Made by a program: the position numbers and the translations under genes
Assembly (NCBI GenBank): GCA_026391455.1
Contig: JAPLEH010000040.1
Span: forward strand, 16,633 to 80,632
Direction of reading: 5' to 3'
DNA: 64,000 nt
Source: Bacteroidota bacterium
Lineage (GTDB): Bacteria; Bacteroidota; Bacteroidia; Chitinophagales; Chitinophagaceae
Notes under the pieces: generated by a model
Told to the model about the DNA's origin: nothing
Seen by the model: only the letters and a program-made list of their open reading frames with translations
The model's database searches: none
Shown here: one piece after another, positions 52,910 to 61,504 of the stretch
Numbering within the stretch: the first letter of the stretch is position 1
Layout of the letters: every line of letters begins with the position of its first letter

Positions 52910-54250
52910 ATGGCAATATCGAATCACAAGCTTCCGCCGGAACAATATGATATTAACTTTGCTGATATACATCCGCCCTATGAAAGTAAAACAGCGGCGC
53001 AGGTGGATGCCAATCATTGCCTGTTTTGCTATGATGCCCCTTGTACTAAAAGTTGCCCCACCCATATTGATGTACCAAAATTCATCAAGCAAATAGCCAC
53101 CGATAATATTAAGGGTTCAGCACATACTATATTTTCTTCCAATATCATGGGCGCAGGATGCAGTAAAGTATGCCCTGTGGAAAAACTCTGTGAAGGTGCC
53201 TGCGTGTATAACCTGCTGGATGAACCACCCATACCTATTGCCCGTTTGCAGCGTTTTGCCACAGAAAAGGCCATGGAACAAAAATGGCCCTTGTTTACAC
53301 GTAAACCCTCGACTGGGAAAAAAGTAGCCATTGTGGGTGCGGGACCTGCCGGATTGAGTTGTGCGCATATACTTGCCCGTGAGGGTGTGGAGGTGAACAT
53401 TTTTGAAAAGGAAGGAAAAGGTGGCGGTCTGATGACCTATGGCATCGCCGCTTATAAAGTAACACCGGCCTTTTGCCAGGAAGAAGTGGATTATATTTTA
53501 TCCATTGGCGGCATAACGATCCAGTATAACCGGGAATTAGGAAAAGATATCACAGTAAGCGAATTACAGACACAATATGATGCGGTGTATCTCGCAATGG
53601 GTGTGGGTGTGGCCCGTCAGTTGGATATACCCGGTGAAGAACTGGAAGGAGTGGAAGATGCGATACGCTTTATCTATGATATCCGTACCAAGGGCTATCC
53701 GGCCGTACCCGTGGGTGATAAAGTAACGGTGATCGGTATGGGTATGACGGCCATTGATGCGGCCACACAGGCACGCAGACTTGGTGCAAAGGAAGTTACA
53801 CTGGTTTACCGGAGAACAGAAGCTGAAAAGCCCTGTACCGATGTAGAGTTGAATATTGCCAAACTCGATGGTTGCGAGATCATCTGGCTGGCTGCCCCTA
53901 AAGAAGTGATTGGAGAAAATGGGAAAGTAACGGCACTTCGCTGCAGTAAAATGAAATTGGGAGAACCGGATGCTAGCGGTCGGCGCTCCCCTGTTGATAC
54001 CGGTGAAACCTTTGTTTTGGAAACCGATATGGTAATCAAAGCGGCGGGCCAGGTTCCTTTTGAATCATTGATCGCAGCCGAAAAACTGGCCAATCAAAAG
54101 GGACGCATCACCACAGATGAACATGGTGCCACGAATATTACTGGTGTATTTGCAGGCGGTGATGCCGTGAATGGTGGTAAAGAAGTGGTGGATGCGGTGC
54201 AGGCGGGGAAGATGGGGGCGCAGGCAATACTCCGGTTTCTTCGCCATTAA
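52910..54250 (+). CDS. preT: NAD-dependent dihydropyrimidine dehydrogenase subunit PreT
   Basis: The 446-aa flavin/iron-sulfur subunit takes electrons from NADH for PreA. The N-terminal Fe-S region has Cys-rich motifs ANHCLFCYDAPCTKSCPTHI (about 34-53) and GAGCSKVCPVEKLCEGACVY (about 82-101). The FAD fold is VAIVGAGPAGLSCAHILA (about 140-157), and the NAD(P) fold is VTVIGMGMTAIDAATQAR (about 275-292). It is glutamate synthase beta-like, as in E. coli PreT and the N-terminal half of eukaryotic DPD. Confidence 0.93.
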   Translation: MAISNHKLPPEQYDINFADIHPPYESKTAAQVDANHCLFCYDAPCTKSCPTHIDVPKFIKQIATDNIKGSAHTIFSSNIMGAGCSKVCPVEKLCEGACVYNLLDEPPIPIARLQRFATEKAMEQKWPLFTRKPSTGKKVAIVGAGPAGLSCAHILAREGVEVNIFEKEGKGGGLMTYGIAAYKVTPAFCQEEVDYILSIGGITIQYNRELGKDITVSELQTQYDAVYLAMGVGVARQLDIPGEELEGVEDAIRFIYDIRTKGYPAVPVGDKVTVIGMGMTAIDAATQARRLGAKEVTLVYRRTEAEKPCTDVELNIAKLDGCEIIWLAAPKEVIGENGKVTALRCSKMKLGEPDASGRRSPVDTGETFVLETDMVIKAAGQVPFESLIAAEKLANQKGRITTDEHGATNITGVFAGGDAVNGGKEVVDAVQAGKMGAQAILRFLRH

Positions 54251-54362
54251 TAATTAGTGATTAATAATTATTAGCTAATTGTTTTAATGTATTTCTTAAC
54301 TGCAAAGTCTTCCGATTGTCAGAATAATCAATAATCATTAATAAATAATTTACAAATTCCAA

Positions 54363-55631
54363 ATGGCAGATATAACCTCTAATTTTCTCGGCATAAAATC
54401 TCCCAACCCTTACTGGCTGGCGAGTGCCCCTCCTACAGATAAAAAATACAATGTTTTGCGGGCCTTTGAAGCCGGCTGGGGTGGTGTGGTTTGGAAAACT
54501 TTAGGTTCGCAGGTGAAGAATGTGTCTTCCCGGTATTCTGCTGTCGATTTCAATGGCGGCAGAGTGATGGGTTTGAATAATATAGAACTCATCAGTGATC
54601 GCCCGCTCGATATCAACCTGAAAGAGATTGCAGAATGTATCAAACTCTTTCCGGACAGGGCGATGGTGGTTTCCCTGATGGCAGATAATGACAGGAAGAG
54701 CTGGCATGAGCTTATTAAAAAAGTGGAAGACACTGGCGCACATGGTTTGGAATTGAATTTCGGTTGCCCGCATGGAATGACAGAACGCGGGATGGGAGCC
54801 GCAGTAGGACAAGATCCCGAGATCGCCTGCATGGTGGTGGAATGGGTAATGGAAGCTGCTACTATTCCCGTTATTACCAAACTCACGCCGAATGTACATT
54901 CAGTAGTTCCAACGGGGCGTTCGGTGGTGAAAGCCGGATCCAACGGATTATCGCTTATTAATACGATACAATCCGTAACAGGTATTGACCTCGACACACT
55001 GGTACCGAATCCCTATGTGGCTGGTAAATCTGTGTTCGGAGGGTATTGCGGCCCGGCAGTAAAACCCATTGCGTTAAAAATGCTCACCACGATTGCGCAG
55101 GATGACCTCACCCGAACGGTTCCTATTTCCGGTATTGGTGGCATCAGTACCTGGAAAGATGCCGTGGAATTCATGTTGCTTGGAGCCAGCAATGTGCAGG
55201 TATGTACTGCGGCTATGAAACATGGGTTCCGTATTATCGAAGATTTGTGTGAGGGGCTTAATAACTGGATGGATGAAAAAGGCTATGCCACGCTGAATGA
55301 CTTTATTGGTAAATCGGTGAATACGATCACACATTGGGAAGATCTCGACATCAATTATCATCATGTCGCGAAGATCAACCAGGATAAATGTATTCATTGC
55401 GGACTTTGTTATATCGCTTGTGAGGATACATCGCATCAATCCATCCACCTTGAATATGGAAAACCGTATAATACCTATACTATAAAAGAAGAAGAATGTG
55501 TGGGTTGTAATCTGTGCAAATTGGTTTGCCCGGTGGATAATTGTATTACCATGGAAGAACACCGTGTATCTTCGGAATATGTGAACTGGATTGAGTGGCA
55601 GAAAAGAGGTTTACCATTGAATGATCATTGA
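54363..55631 (+). CDS. preA: NAD-dependent dihydropyrimidine dehydrogenase subunit PreA
   Basis: The 422-aa FMN subunit reduces uracil or thymine at C5-C6. A DHOD-like barrel has the active-site region LNFGCPHGMTERGMGAAVGQ (about 137-156, conserved Cys) and ISGIGGISTWKDAVEFML. The C-terminus has two [4Fe-4S] sites, CIHCGLCYIACEDTSHQ (about 343) and CVGCNLCKLVCPVDNC (about 379). With PreT it forms the complete bacterial DPD. It lies 112 bp after preT. Confidence 0.94.
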   Translation: MADITSNFLGIKSPNPYWLASAPPTDKKYNVLRAFEAGWGGVVWKTLGSQVKNVSSRYSAVDFNGGRVMGLNNIELISDRPLDINLKEIAECIKLFPDRAMVVSLMADNDRKSWHELIKKVEDTGAHGLELNFGCPHGMTERGMGAAVGQDPEIACMVVEWVMEAATIPVITKLTPNVHSVVPTGRSVVKAGSNGLSLINTIQSVTGIDLDTLVPNPYVAGKSVFGGYCGPAVKPIALKMLTTIAQDDLTRTVPISGIGGISTWKDAVEFMLLGASNVQVCTAAMKHGFRIIEDLCEGLNNWMDEKGYATLNDFIGKSVNTITHWEDLDINYHHVAKINQDKCIHCGLCYIACEDTSHQSIHLEYGKPYNTYTIKEEECVGCNLCKLVCPVDNCITMEEHRVSSEYVNWIEWQKRGLPLNDH

Positions 55632-55646
55632 TAACATCATATAGCC

Positions 55647-56384
55647 ATGTCTTTATTTTACAAACACATACTGCTAGCGGTATTTTGGGTGGTGCCCGTT
55701 CTAATAATTGCGCAATCCAATAACCGGCGGCCGCTCACTTACTATGAGGATTTCAACATCACGACGTTACGGGCTGAAAAGCCACTTACACAAATGCCGG
55801 TAGATTCCGGGCGTAAGTACATTGTAAGTGATGGAGCGAGGGAGAAACGCGCTCCCTCCTTAAAATTTGCAGAACAAAGAGGCAAATACCTCTCCCCTTT
55901 CCGTACTGCAAAATTGTTTAAAACCAGATTTGGAATTATTATGGCTTTCAAAGTATTGATATCCGATGGATATGAAAAAGTGGCCATTTTTGGTGACCGG
56001 AATTACACACGGGATTCACTATTGATCGCTAATGATACATTATTTTTTAAAGAAGTGGATGATGACCAGTTGAAATTGAGAATTGTCTTCCCACAGATAG
56101 GTGATACATTGAAAATATGGTATGGGTATCGCAATATCCGGTATGACTTTTTGAAAAAAATTGTGGTTAACCCGCCGCTTCGTGATAATAAATATTGGAT
56201 GACGGATTATCCGCTGGATCGTACAGCAATCTACACATTTATAAAGTCCGGCTCCGGGTATCGTATAATGGATAATGCATATTTACCGGATAAATCCAAT
56301 GCCAGTCGTGTCGATTATCTCCGGCAATTATACCAAAAGTGCAGCAGTCCTTTTTGGGCAGCGTTGGCTGAGCTATCGTTTTGA
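55647..56384 (+). CDS. Hypothetical secreted protein
   Basis: The 245-aa protein has an N-terminal signal peptide (KHILLAVFWVVPVLIIAQS, about residues 6-24). The mature part is mixed beta/alpha and unrecognised, with a conserved-looking GIIMAFKVLISDGYEKVAIFG and KIWYGYRNIRYDF. It starts 15 bp after preA and may be co-transcribed, but a role in pyrimidine breakdown is not indicated. It could be a carried-along gene. Confidence 0.65.
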   Translation: MSLFYKHILLAVFWVVPVLIIAQSNNRRPLTYYEDFNITTLRAEKPLTQMPVDSGRKYIVSDGAREKRAPSLKFAEQRGKYLSPFRTAKLFKTRFGIIMAFKVLISDGYEKVAIFGDRNYTRDSLLIANDTLFFKEVDDDQLKLRIVFPQIGDTLKIWYGYRNIRYDFLKKIVVNPPLRDNKYWMTDYPLDRTAIYTFIKSGSGYRIMDNAYLPDKSNASRVDYLRQLYQKCSSPFWAALAELSF

Positions 56385-56460
56385 ATGGAGCGGCAGGATG
56401 TGCTGAAAGGCCTGGAGCAGCAGACTTAGTTTTGTAAAAACCAAATTTGATAATAGCGAC

Positions 56461-56490
56461 AAAAAAAGCCAACACTTTTTGAATGTTGAC
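56461..56490 (-). terminator. Terminator hairpin of tRNA-Pro(CGG)
   Basis: On the minus strand GTCAACATTC-AAAAA-GTGTTGGC is followed by TTTTTTT. The stem is imperfect. It directly follows the tRNA 3' end. Confidence 0.65.
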
Positions 56491-56493
56491 TTC

Positions 56494-56570
56494 TGGTCGG
56501 GATGACTGGATTCGAACCAGCGACCCCTACGTCCCGAACGTAGTGCGCTACCGGGCTGCGCTACATCCCG
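56494..56570 (-). tRNA. tRNA-Pro, anticodon CGG
   Basis: The minus strand reads CGGGATG (acceptor) and GCGCAGCCCGGTAGCGC (D arm). The anticodon arm CTACG-TTCGGGA-CGTAG has anticodon CGG. The T arm is CTGG-TTCGAAT-CCAG, then CATCCCG-A-CCA. The CCA end is encoded. All stems pair. The GTAGCGCAGCCCGGTAGCGC block is typical of tRNA-Pro. Confidence 0.96.
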
Positions 56571-56601
56571 CGAAATTTCCGGGCCGTAAAAATAATAAAA
56601 T

Positions 56602-57037
56602 CCGGTACATAAATGTACCGGCTATGCATTAGAAATTATCGGAACCCTGCGTTTTTTGATGTATTTTCTCCAAGTGCAATATGGGGCAGTTTAATTTTTG
56701 GGGTCAATAACTACCTCCTTTTCTTCTTGATACATTAAACGGTACTTTCCTATACAACAAAATGAATTTGCCGGCGATGCATTAGAAATTATCAGGAGCC
56801 TGCGTTACTTGATGTATTTTATTCAGGTGCAAAAAGAACAGTATGATTTTGAGGGGCAATGACTGCCTCTTTTATGGTAGATACTATTTCCGACAATACC
56901 TATACTGCAAATTGAGTGTACCGGCTATTCATTAGAAATTATCAGGAGCCTGCGTTACTTGATGTATTTTCTTTAAGGCAAAATGGAACCAGATGATTTT
57001 ATGCCAAACACTCAACCTCTTTTTCCAATTAATGCAT
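56602..57037. repeat. Three tandem ~150-bp repeats beside tRNA-Pro
   Basis: Units begin near 56617, 56768 and 56918. Each shares GCATTAGAAATTATC (CATTAG in the third) and CCTGCGTTACTTGATGTATTTT, then a more diverged half (GGGGTCAATAACTACCTCC against GGGGCAATGACTGCCTC). A perfect hairpin CCGGTACAT-AA-ATGTACCGG (56602-56621) heads the first unit. No open frame of note; possible tRNA-spacer duplication. Confidence 0.75.
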
Positions 57038-57123
57038 AGCCAACACATTTATGTGTTGGCTGATGTCGGGACGATCCCGTTCGTACGGGACGACCCTCCC
57101 GCCCAAAGCGCGATGCGCTACCG
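57038..57123 (-). pseudogene. Decayed tRNA-Pro with intact terminator
   Basis: The hairpin AGCCAACACAT-TT-ATGTGTTGGCT (57038-57061) stands where the terminator of the intact tRNA-Pro(GGG) stands. It is followed by ATGTCGGGACGA (tRNA 3' end), a rebuilt TCCCGTTCGTACGGGA arm and GATGCGCTACCGG (D arm). The acceptor 5' strand is gone. It is a tRNA-Pro remnant, not functional. Confidence 0.65.
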
Positions 57124-57176
57124 GAATGAATGAGTTTTGGGAAAAAAGCGGAAACTTGATAATGCTAATAAAAAAA

Positions 57177-57371
57177 AGCCAGCACATTTATGTGCTGGCT
57201 AATGTCGGGAGTAAACATTCAATTACTGACGCTACCGGTCAGTTTGCTGACTGGCAAAGCCTTGTCAGCACTAGCAACCTGCTATATCCGATGGTTCGGG
57301 ATGCGCTACCGGGGAGTAAACATTCAAATTAGCGACCTGCTAAATCCGATGGATCGGGATGCGCTACCGGA
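57177..57371 (-). pseudogene. Second cluster of tRNA-Pro fragments with intact terminator
   Basis: The hairpin AGCCAGCACAT-TT-ATGTGCTGGCT (57177-57200), identical to that of tRNA-Pro(GGG), is followed by AATGTCGGGA. Two near-duplicate tRNA-like pieces follow, each containing CCTGCTA-ATCCGATGG-TCGGGATGCGCTACCGG, preceded by GAGTAAACATTCAA. Only D-arm and T-arm traces remain. Forward open frames across here come from these fragments. Confidence 0.6.
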
Positions 57372-57416
57372 CTGAATGAAATCTGCAAAAAAAAAGCAGA
57401 AACCTTGTAACGCTAA

Positions 57417-57446
57417 TGAAAAAGCCAGCACATTTATGTGCTGGCT
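57417..57446 (-). terminator. Terminator of tRNA-Pro(GGG)
   Basis: AGCCAGCACAT-TT-ATGTGCTGGCT is a perfect 11-bp stem followed by TTTTT on the minus strand, 4 bp after the tRNA 3' end. Confidence 0.88.
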
Positions 57447-57450
57447 AATG

Positions 57451-57524
57451 TCGGGACGACTAGATTCGAACTAGCGACCCCTTGCACCCCATGCAAGTGC
57501 TCTACCGGGCTGCGCTACGTCCCG
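57451..57524 (-). tRNA. tRNA-Pro, anticodon GGG
   Basis: The minus strand reads CGGGACG (acceptor), GCGCAGCCCGGTAGAGC (D arm), CTTGC-ATGGGGT-GCAAG (anticodon GGG), CTAG-TTCGAAT-CTAG and CGTCCCG-A. CCA is not encoded. The body is close to tRNA-Pro(CGG) at 56494, so both arose by duplication. The two cover CCG and CCC/CCU codons. Confidence 0.95.
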
Positions 57525-57613
57525 AACAATCGAGATTTCTCTCTTGGGGAGTGCAAAGTTAGGGATTTTGAACATTTTTCTGAAACAAAAACAATCTTTA
57601 TCTTCGCCGCTTA

Positions 57614-58876
57614 ATGAAAATACTCATTAAGCAGGCCGTTATTATTGATCCCTCCTCTCCTTTTAACGGCGGATTAGCTGATATATTTATAGAACATGGA
57701 GTAATCCGGCAAATTGCCCCCTCCATTTCCACAGAGGCCGACCAGATAATCGACCAACCCGGATTGCATGTCTCTCCCGGATGGGTTGACCCCTTTGCCC
57801 ATTTTGCCGACCCGGGCTATGAGTTTAAAGAAACCCTGGAAACCGGGGCTGCGGCGGCTGCCAGTGGGGGATTTACCGACGTTTTTGTGATTCCAAATAC
57901 CAACCCAGTATTGCATAATAAGGCGGCCGTAGAATACATCGTTCAAAAATCAACTGCATTACCGGTACGGGTACATCCTACCGGGGCAATAACTCGTAAT
58001 ACGGAAGGAAAAGAACTGGCCGAAATGTATGATATGAAGAGCAGTGGCGCTATTGCCTTCAGCGATGGAACCCATGCCGTACAATCGGCGGGCCTGCTGG
58101 TTAAAGCCCTTCAGTATATCAAAGCATTCGATGGTATCATCATTCAATTGCCCGACGATAAAAGCATCAATCCACATGGACTGATGCACGAAGGCATAAT
58201 TTCCACCCAACTCGGCCTGCCTGGTTTACCTGCTATGGCTGAGGAACTCATCGTAGCCCGCGATATCAAACTGACCCGCTATGCGGATTCCCGCCTGCAT
58301 TTTACGGGTATCAGTTCACCCAAATCCATCGAATACATACGGAGAGGAAAAGAAAGCGGCGCCTCCATCAGTTGCTCGGTAACGCCGCATCATCTTTTCT
58401 TTTGTGATGAAGACCTGCAGGGATATGATACCAACCTGAAAGTAAATCCCCCTTTGCGCGATCAAGCGGCCCGCACAGCTTTGCGTGAGGCCGTGCGCAA
58501 CGGATGGGTAGATTGTATCGCCTCACATCACCTGCCGCATGAATATGATAGCAAAGTGATGGAATTTGAATACGCTAAACCCGGTATGATCGGCCTGGAA
58601 ACAGCTTTCGGGGCCATCAGCACCGCTATGCCCGATATGACGCCAGCTCAATGGGTACAATTACTGGCCATCAATCCGCGTAAACTGTTTGGTTTGCCGT
58701 CAGCCAGCATCGCCGAAGGAGAAGCGGCTTGCATCACTTTATTTGAGCCCACAAAAAAATGGACCGTACTGGAAAAAGATATCCGGTCCAAATCCAAAAA
58801 CACCCCCTTTACCGGAAAAGAACTTACCGGAAAGCCGTTGGGCATCATCAGGGGTAATCATATAGTTCTGAACTGA
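57614..58876 (+). CDS. Dihydroorotase homologue with missing metal ligands (PyrC-like)
   Basis: The 420-aa amidohydrolase-fold protein is dihydroorotase-like in layout (VIPNTNPVLHNKAAVEYI, PTGAITRNTEGKELAEMYDM, DTNLKVNPPLRDQ). In the first metal motif, where active enzymes have D-x-H-x-H-x-R, it reads DPFAHFADPG: Phe61 replaces one His and Ala65 the substrate Arg. The catalytic-Asp motif (TDHAPH) reads ASHHLPH, and the HxxS histidine is Gly in HFTGISS. It may be an inactive scaffold, as PyrC' is for some ATCases, or may have changed chemistry. A TATCTTCG box ends 7 bp before the ATG. Confidence 0.85.
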   Translation: MKILIKQAVIIDPSSPFNGGLADIFIEHGVIRQIAPSISTEADQIIDQPGLHVSPGWVDPFAHFADPGYEFKETLETGAAAAASGGFTDVFVIPNTNPVLHNKAAVEYIVQKSTALPVRVHPTGAITRNTEGKELAEMYDMKSSGAIAFSDGTHAVQSAGLLVKALQYIKAFDGIIIQLPDDKSINPHGLMHEGIISTQLGLPGLPAMAEELIVARDIKLTRYADSRLHFTGISSPKSIEYIRRGKESGASISCSVTPHHLFFCDEDLQGYDTNLKVNPPLRDQAARTALREAVRNGWVDCIASHHLPHEYDSKVMEFEYAKPGMIGLETAFGAISTAMPDMTPAQWVQLLAINPRKLFGLPSASIAEGEAACITLFEPTKKWTVLEKDIRSKSKNTPFTGKELTGKPLGIIRGNHIVLN

Positions 58877-58881
58877 CCACA

Positions 58882-59364
58882 ATGAAATTATCTCCCGCAA
58901 TTAAAGGTCTTATTACAGGTGTGCTTATGATGGCAATCGTACTCATCACCTATTATTCCGGTATGCCTCCGGATGCTCCTTTTCAAAAACTGATCTATAT
59001 CATCTATGCATTGGGCATTACCTGGACGATCGTTGCCTACCGATTGTCGCCGGCCTTTACCGGTAAATTCTGGGATACATTTCTCAATGGGTTCCGTTGT
59101 TTTGTGGTGACCATTTTATTCGTGACCATTTCCACCCTTGTGTTTTCAATGATGCATCCGGAATTTAAAAATGAATCATCACAAACATACCGGGAGCAAC
59201 TGATTACTGAAAAATCCAAGTCGCCCGATGAGATTGAATCGGCTGTAAGTACCTATAAAAAGAGGTATCATGTCATGCTCGTTTATGGGCTAATTGTCGG
59301 ATATTTGATCATTGGCACGGGCATTACCGCTGCTATTTCAGCCTTTATTCCAAAAAGAAAATAA
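58882..59364 (+). CDS. DUF4199 membrane protein
   Basis: The 160-aa protein has four membrane segments (IKGLITGVLMMAIVLITYYS, FQKLIYIIYALGITWTIVAY, FVVTILFVTISTLVFSMM, YGLIVGYLIIGTGITAAIS) with a charged loop (EFKNESSQTYREQLITEKS) between the third and fourth. This is the DUF4199 pattern common in Bacteroidota, often next to a GT2 gene as here. It lies 5 bp after the dihydroorotase homologue and 5 bp before the glycosyltransferase, so it is probably in one operon. Confidence 0.85.
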   Translation: MKLSPAIKGLITGVLMMAIVLITYYSGMPPDAPFQKLIYIIYALGITWTIVAYRLSPAFTGKFWDTFLNGFRCFVVTILFVTISTLVFSMMHPEFKNESSQTYREQLITEKSKSPDEIESAVSTYKKRYHVMLVYGLIVGYLIIGTGITAAISAFIPKRK

Positions 59365-59369
59365 GATTC

Positions 59370-60311
59370 ATGGACCTGTCCATTGCCATACCATTGATTG
59401 ATGAAGCGGAATCGTTGCCTGAGTTGACCGAATGGATAGTACGTGTCATGAATGAGCATCATTTTACCTACGAGATCATTTTCGTAGACGATGGAAGTAC
59501 CGATAATTCCTGGGAAATCATTGAATCCCTCCGGGCCGCCAATCCAAATATCAAAGGCATCAAATTTCAACGTAATTATGGTAAATCGGCCGGCCTCTTT
59601 GAAGCGTTCCGTGCCGCATCCGGCGATGTGGTGATCACTATGGATGCCGATCTGCAGGACAGTCCCGATGAAATACCCGAACTGCGCCGCCTTATCATCG
59701 AAGAAGGATATGACCTGGTAAGCGGATGGAAAAAGAAACGGTATGACAATACCCTCACCAAGAATATACCTTCCAAATTTTTCAACGCCGTAACCCGCCG
59801 TGTTTCGGGTATTAAATTGCACGACTTCAACTGTGGCCTCAAAGCCTACCGGTTGAAAGTAGTAAAGAGCATCGAAGTATATGGTGAAATGCACCGATAT
59901 ATACCTGTACTGGCCAAATGGGCCGGTTATAAAAAGATCGGTGAAAAAGTGGTGGAACACCGCGCCCGGAAATACGGTACTTCCAAATTCGGGTGGAGAC
60001 GATTTGTAAATGGATTCCTGGATCTGCTTTCTATCACTTTTGTAGGTAAATTTTCCAAGCGCCCTATGCACTTCTTTGGCTTATGGGGATCCCTCTTTTT
60101 TCTGGCCGGACTGGGCATTTCCATCTACCTGATCATATCCAAGATCATGGACAGTCATTTTGCCCTTACCAACCGCCCCGGATTCTACCTGGCGCTTACC
60201 TCCATCATCATCGGAATGCAATTATTTCTGGCAGGATTTATCGGCGAACTCATTTCACGTAATTCTTCCAACCGCAATTCCTATTTGGTAGAAACAAAAC
60301 TCGGTTTTTAA
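59370..60311 (+). CDS. GT2-family glycosyltransferase, DPM1/GtrB-like with membrane tail
   Basis: The 313-aa protein has the GT-A fold motifs FVDDGSTDNSWEII (about 36-49), VITMDADLQDSPDEIPEL (DxD, about 87-104) and NCGLKAYR. The C-terminus has two membrane helices (SLFFLAGLGISIYLIISKI and ALTSIIIGMQLFLAGFIGEL). This is the polyprenyl-phosphate sugar synthase type (GtrB/ArnC-like), which makes lipid-linked sugars for flipping and transfer. The GtrA/GT39 pair at 24.8-26.9 kb could use its product; this is inference. Confidence 0.92.
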   Translation: MDLSIAIPLIDEAESLPELTEWIVRVMNEHHFTYEIIFVDDGSTDNSWEIIESLRAANPNIKGIKFQRNYGKSAGLFEAFRAASGDVVITMDADLQDSPDEIPELRRLIIEEGYDLVSGWKKKRYDNTLTKNIPSKFFNAVTRRVSGIKLHDFNCGLKAYRLKVVKSIEVYGEMHRYIPVLAKWAGYKKIGEKVVEHRARKYGTSKFGWRRFVNGFLDLLSITFVGKFSKRPMHFFGLWGSLFFLAGLGISIYLIISKIMDSHFALTNRPGFYLALTSIIIGMQLFLAGFIGELISRNSSNRNSYLVETKLGF

Positions 60312-61436
60312 ATGGCGAAGATCGTCATCATAGGCCCTGCACACCCGCTGCGGGGAGGCCTCGCCACTTTTAATCAGCGGCTCGCCAAAGAATTCAATGA
60401 CCAGGGGCATGATTGCAGTATTTATTCTTTTTCACTACAATACCCTTCTTTTATTTTCCCTGGCACCACCCAATACACTAATGAACCGGCACCGGAAAAC
60501 CTGACCGTACATACGGTGATCAATTCGATCAATCCGTTTAACTGGATCAAAATCGGTAACCGGTTGAAGAAAGATAAACCAGATCTTGTTATCGTTCGTT
60601 TTTGGCTGCCCCTGATGGGCCCTGCATTAGGCACCATCCTGCGCCGGATAAAAAAGAATAAACATACCCGTATCATTTGTATTGCAGATAATGTGATACC
60701 ACATGAAAAAAGGCCGGGGGATAAACCCTTTACCCGCTATTTTTTAAAAAGCTGTGATGCTTTCATTACCATGAGTGAAAAAGTAATGGCCGATCTGCGC
60801 CTTTTCGAAAAGGAGAAGCCGGCCTCTCTGGTTATGCATCCGCTCTATGATAATTTTGGGGCCATCCTTTCAAAAGAGGAAGCCCGCACACACCTGCAAA
60901 TTCCCATGCAGGATAAAATCATCCTTTTCTTTGGTTTTATCCGCAATTATAAAGGTCTCGACCTCCTGCTCGAAGCTATGCCTTCCCTCAAAGGCATACG
61001 ACTGCTTGTAGCCGGAGAATTTTATGAAGATGAAAAGACCTATCAGGAACAGATCGATCGTCTTCAAATAAGAGATCAGCTCATTCTGCGTACCGATTTT
61101 ATCCCGGATAGTGAAGTGAAATATTATCTCTGCGCCGTGGATGCCGTGATACAACCCTACCGTAATGCCACCCAAAGTGGCGTAACACCCCTGGCCTTTC
61201 ATTTTGAAAAACCGATGGTGGTAACTAATGTGGGCGGATTGCCGGCCATGGTCACCCACAACGAAATAGGTATCGTAACCGAACCCGAACCTGCAGCTAT
61301 TGCCAAAGGGATCGAAGCATTTTATGCTGCCGGTGAAGCACATTTCATTCCTTTTATCAGGGAAAAAAAGAAATCCTTCTCCTGGCAAAAGATGACTGAG
61401 CATATCTTTTCCCTCTATGAAACGCTGCAACACTAA
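60312..61436 (+). CDS. GT4-family glycosyltransferase
   Basis: The 374-aa GT-B enzyme has an N-terminal acceptor loop HPLRGGLATFNQRLAKEFND, the interdomain ILFFGFIRNYKGLDLLLEAM (about 210-229), and the donor site with AVIQPYRNATQSGVTPLAFH (E-x7-E-like region). The start is directly at the GT2 stop (no gap). The donor and acceptor are unknown; its place beside the heptose genes suggests an envelope glycan. Confidence 0.9.
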   Translation: MAKIVIIGPAHPLRGGLATFNQRLAKEFNDQGHDCSIYSFSLQYPSFIFPGTTQYTNEPAPENLTVHTVINSINPFNWIKIGNRLKKDKPDLVIVRFWLPLMGPALGTILRRIKKNKHTRIICIADNVIPHEKRPGDKPFTRYFLKSCDAFITMSEKVMADLRLFEKEKPASLVMHPLYDNFGAILSKEEARTHLQIPMQDKIILFFGFIRNYKGLDLLLEAMPSLKGIRLLVAGEFYEDEKTYQEQIDRLQIRDQLILRTDFIPDSEVKYYLCAVDAVIQPYRNATQSGVTPLAFHFEKPMVVTNVGGLPAMVTHNEIGIVTEPEPAAIAKGIEAFYAAGEAHFIPFIREKKKSFSWQKMTEHIFSLYETLQH

Positions 61437-61504
61437 TCAGGAAAACAGTTTATTACTTCATACAATATCCTAATATCTTTGAGACTGATTTTAACCTGTG
61501 AATC

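Noticed and set aside
56617..57037. CRISPR-like or IS explanation for the ~150-bp repeats
   Set aside because: Units are long, diverged and adjacent without spacers, and no transposase frame or terminal inverted repeat is seen.
57051..57332. 93-codon + strand open frame in the tRNA-Pro fragment region
   Set aside because: It reads through terminator hairpins and tRNA-derived DNA (MCWLMSG repeated). Not protein-like.
59283..60071. 262-codon open frame antisense to the GT2 gene
   Set aside because: Shadow of the GT2/DUF4199 genes; no motif or start signal of its own.
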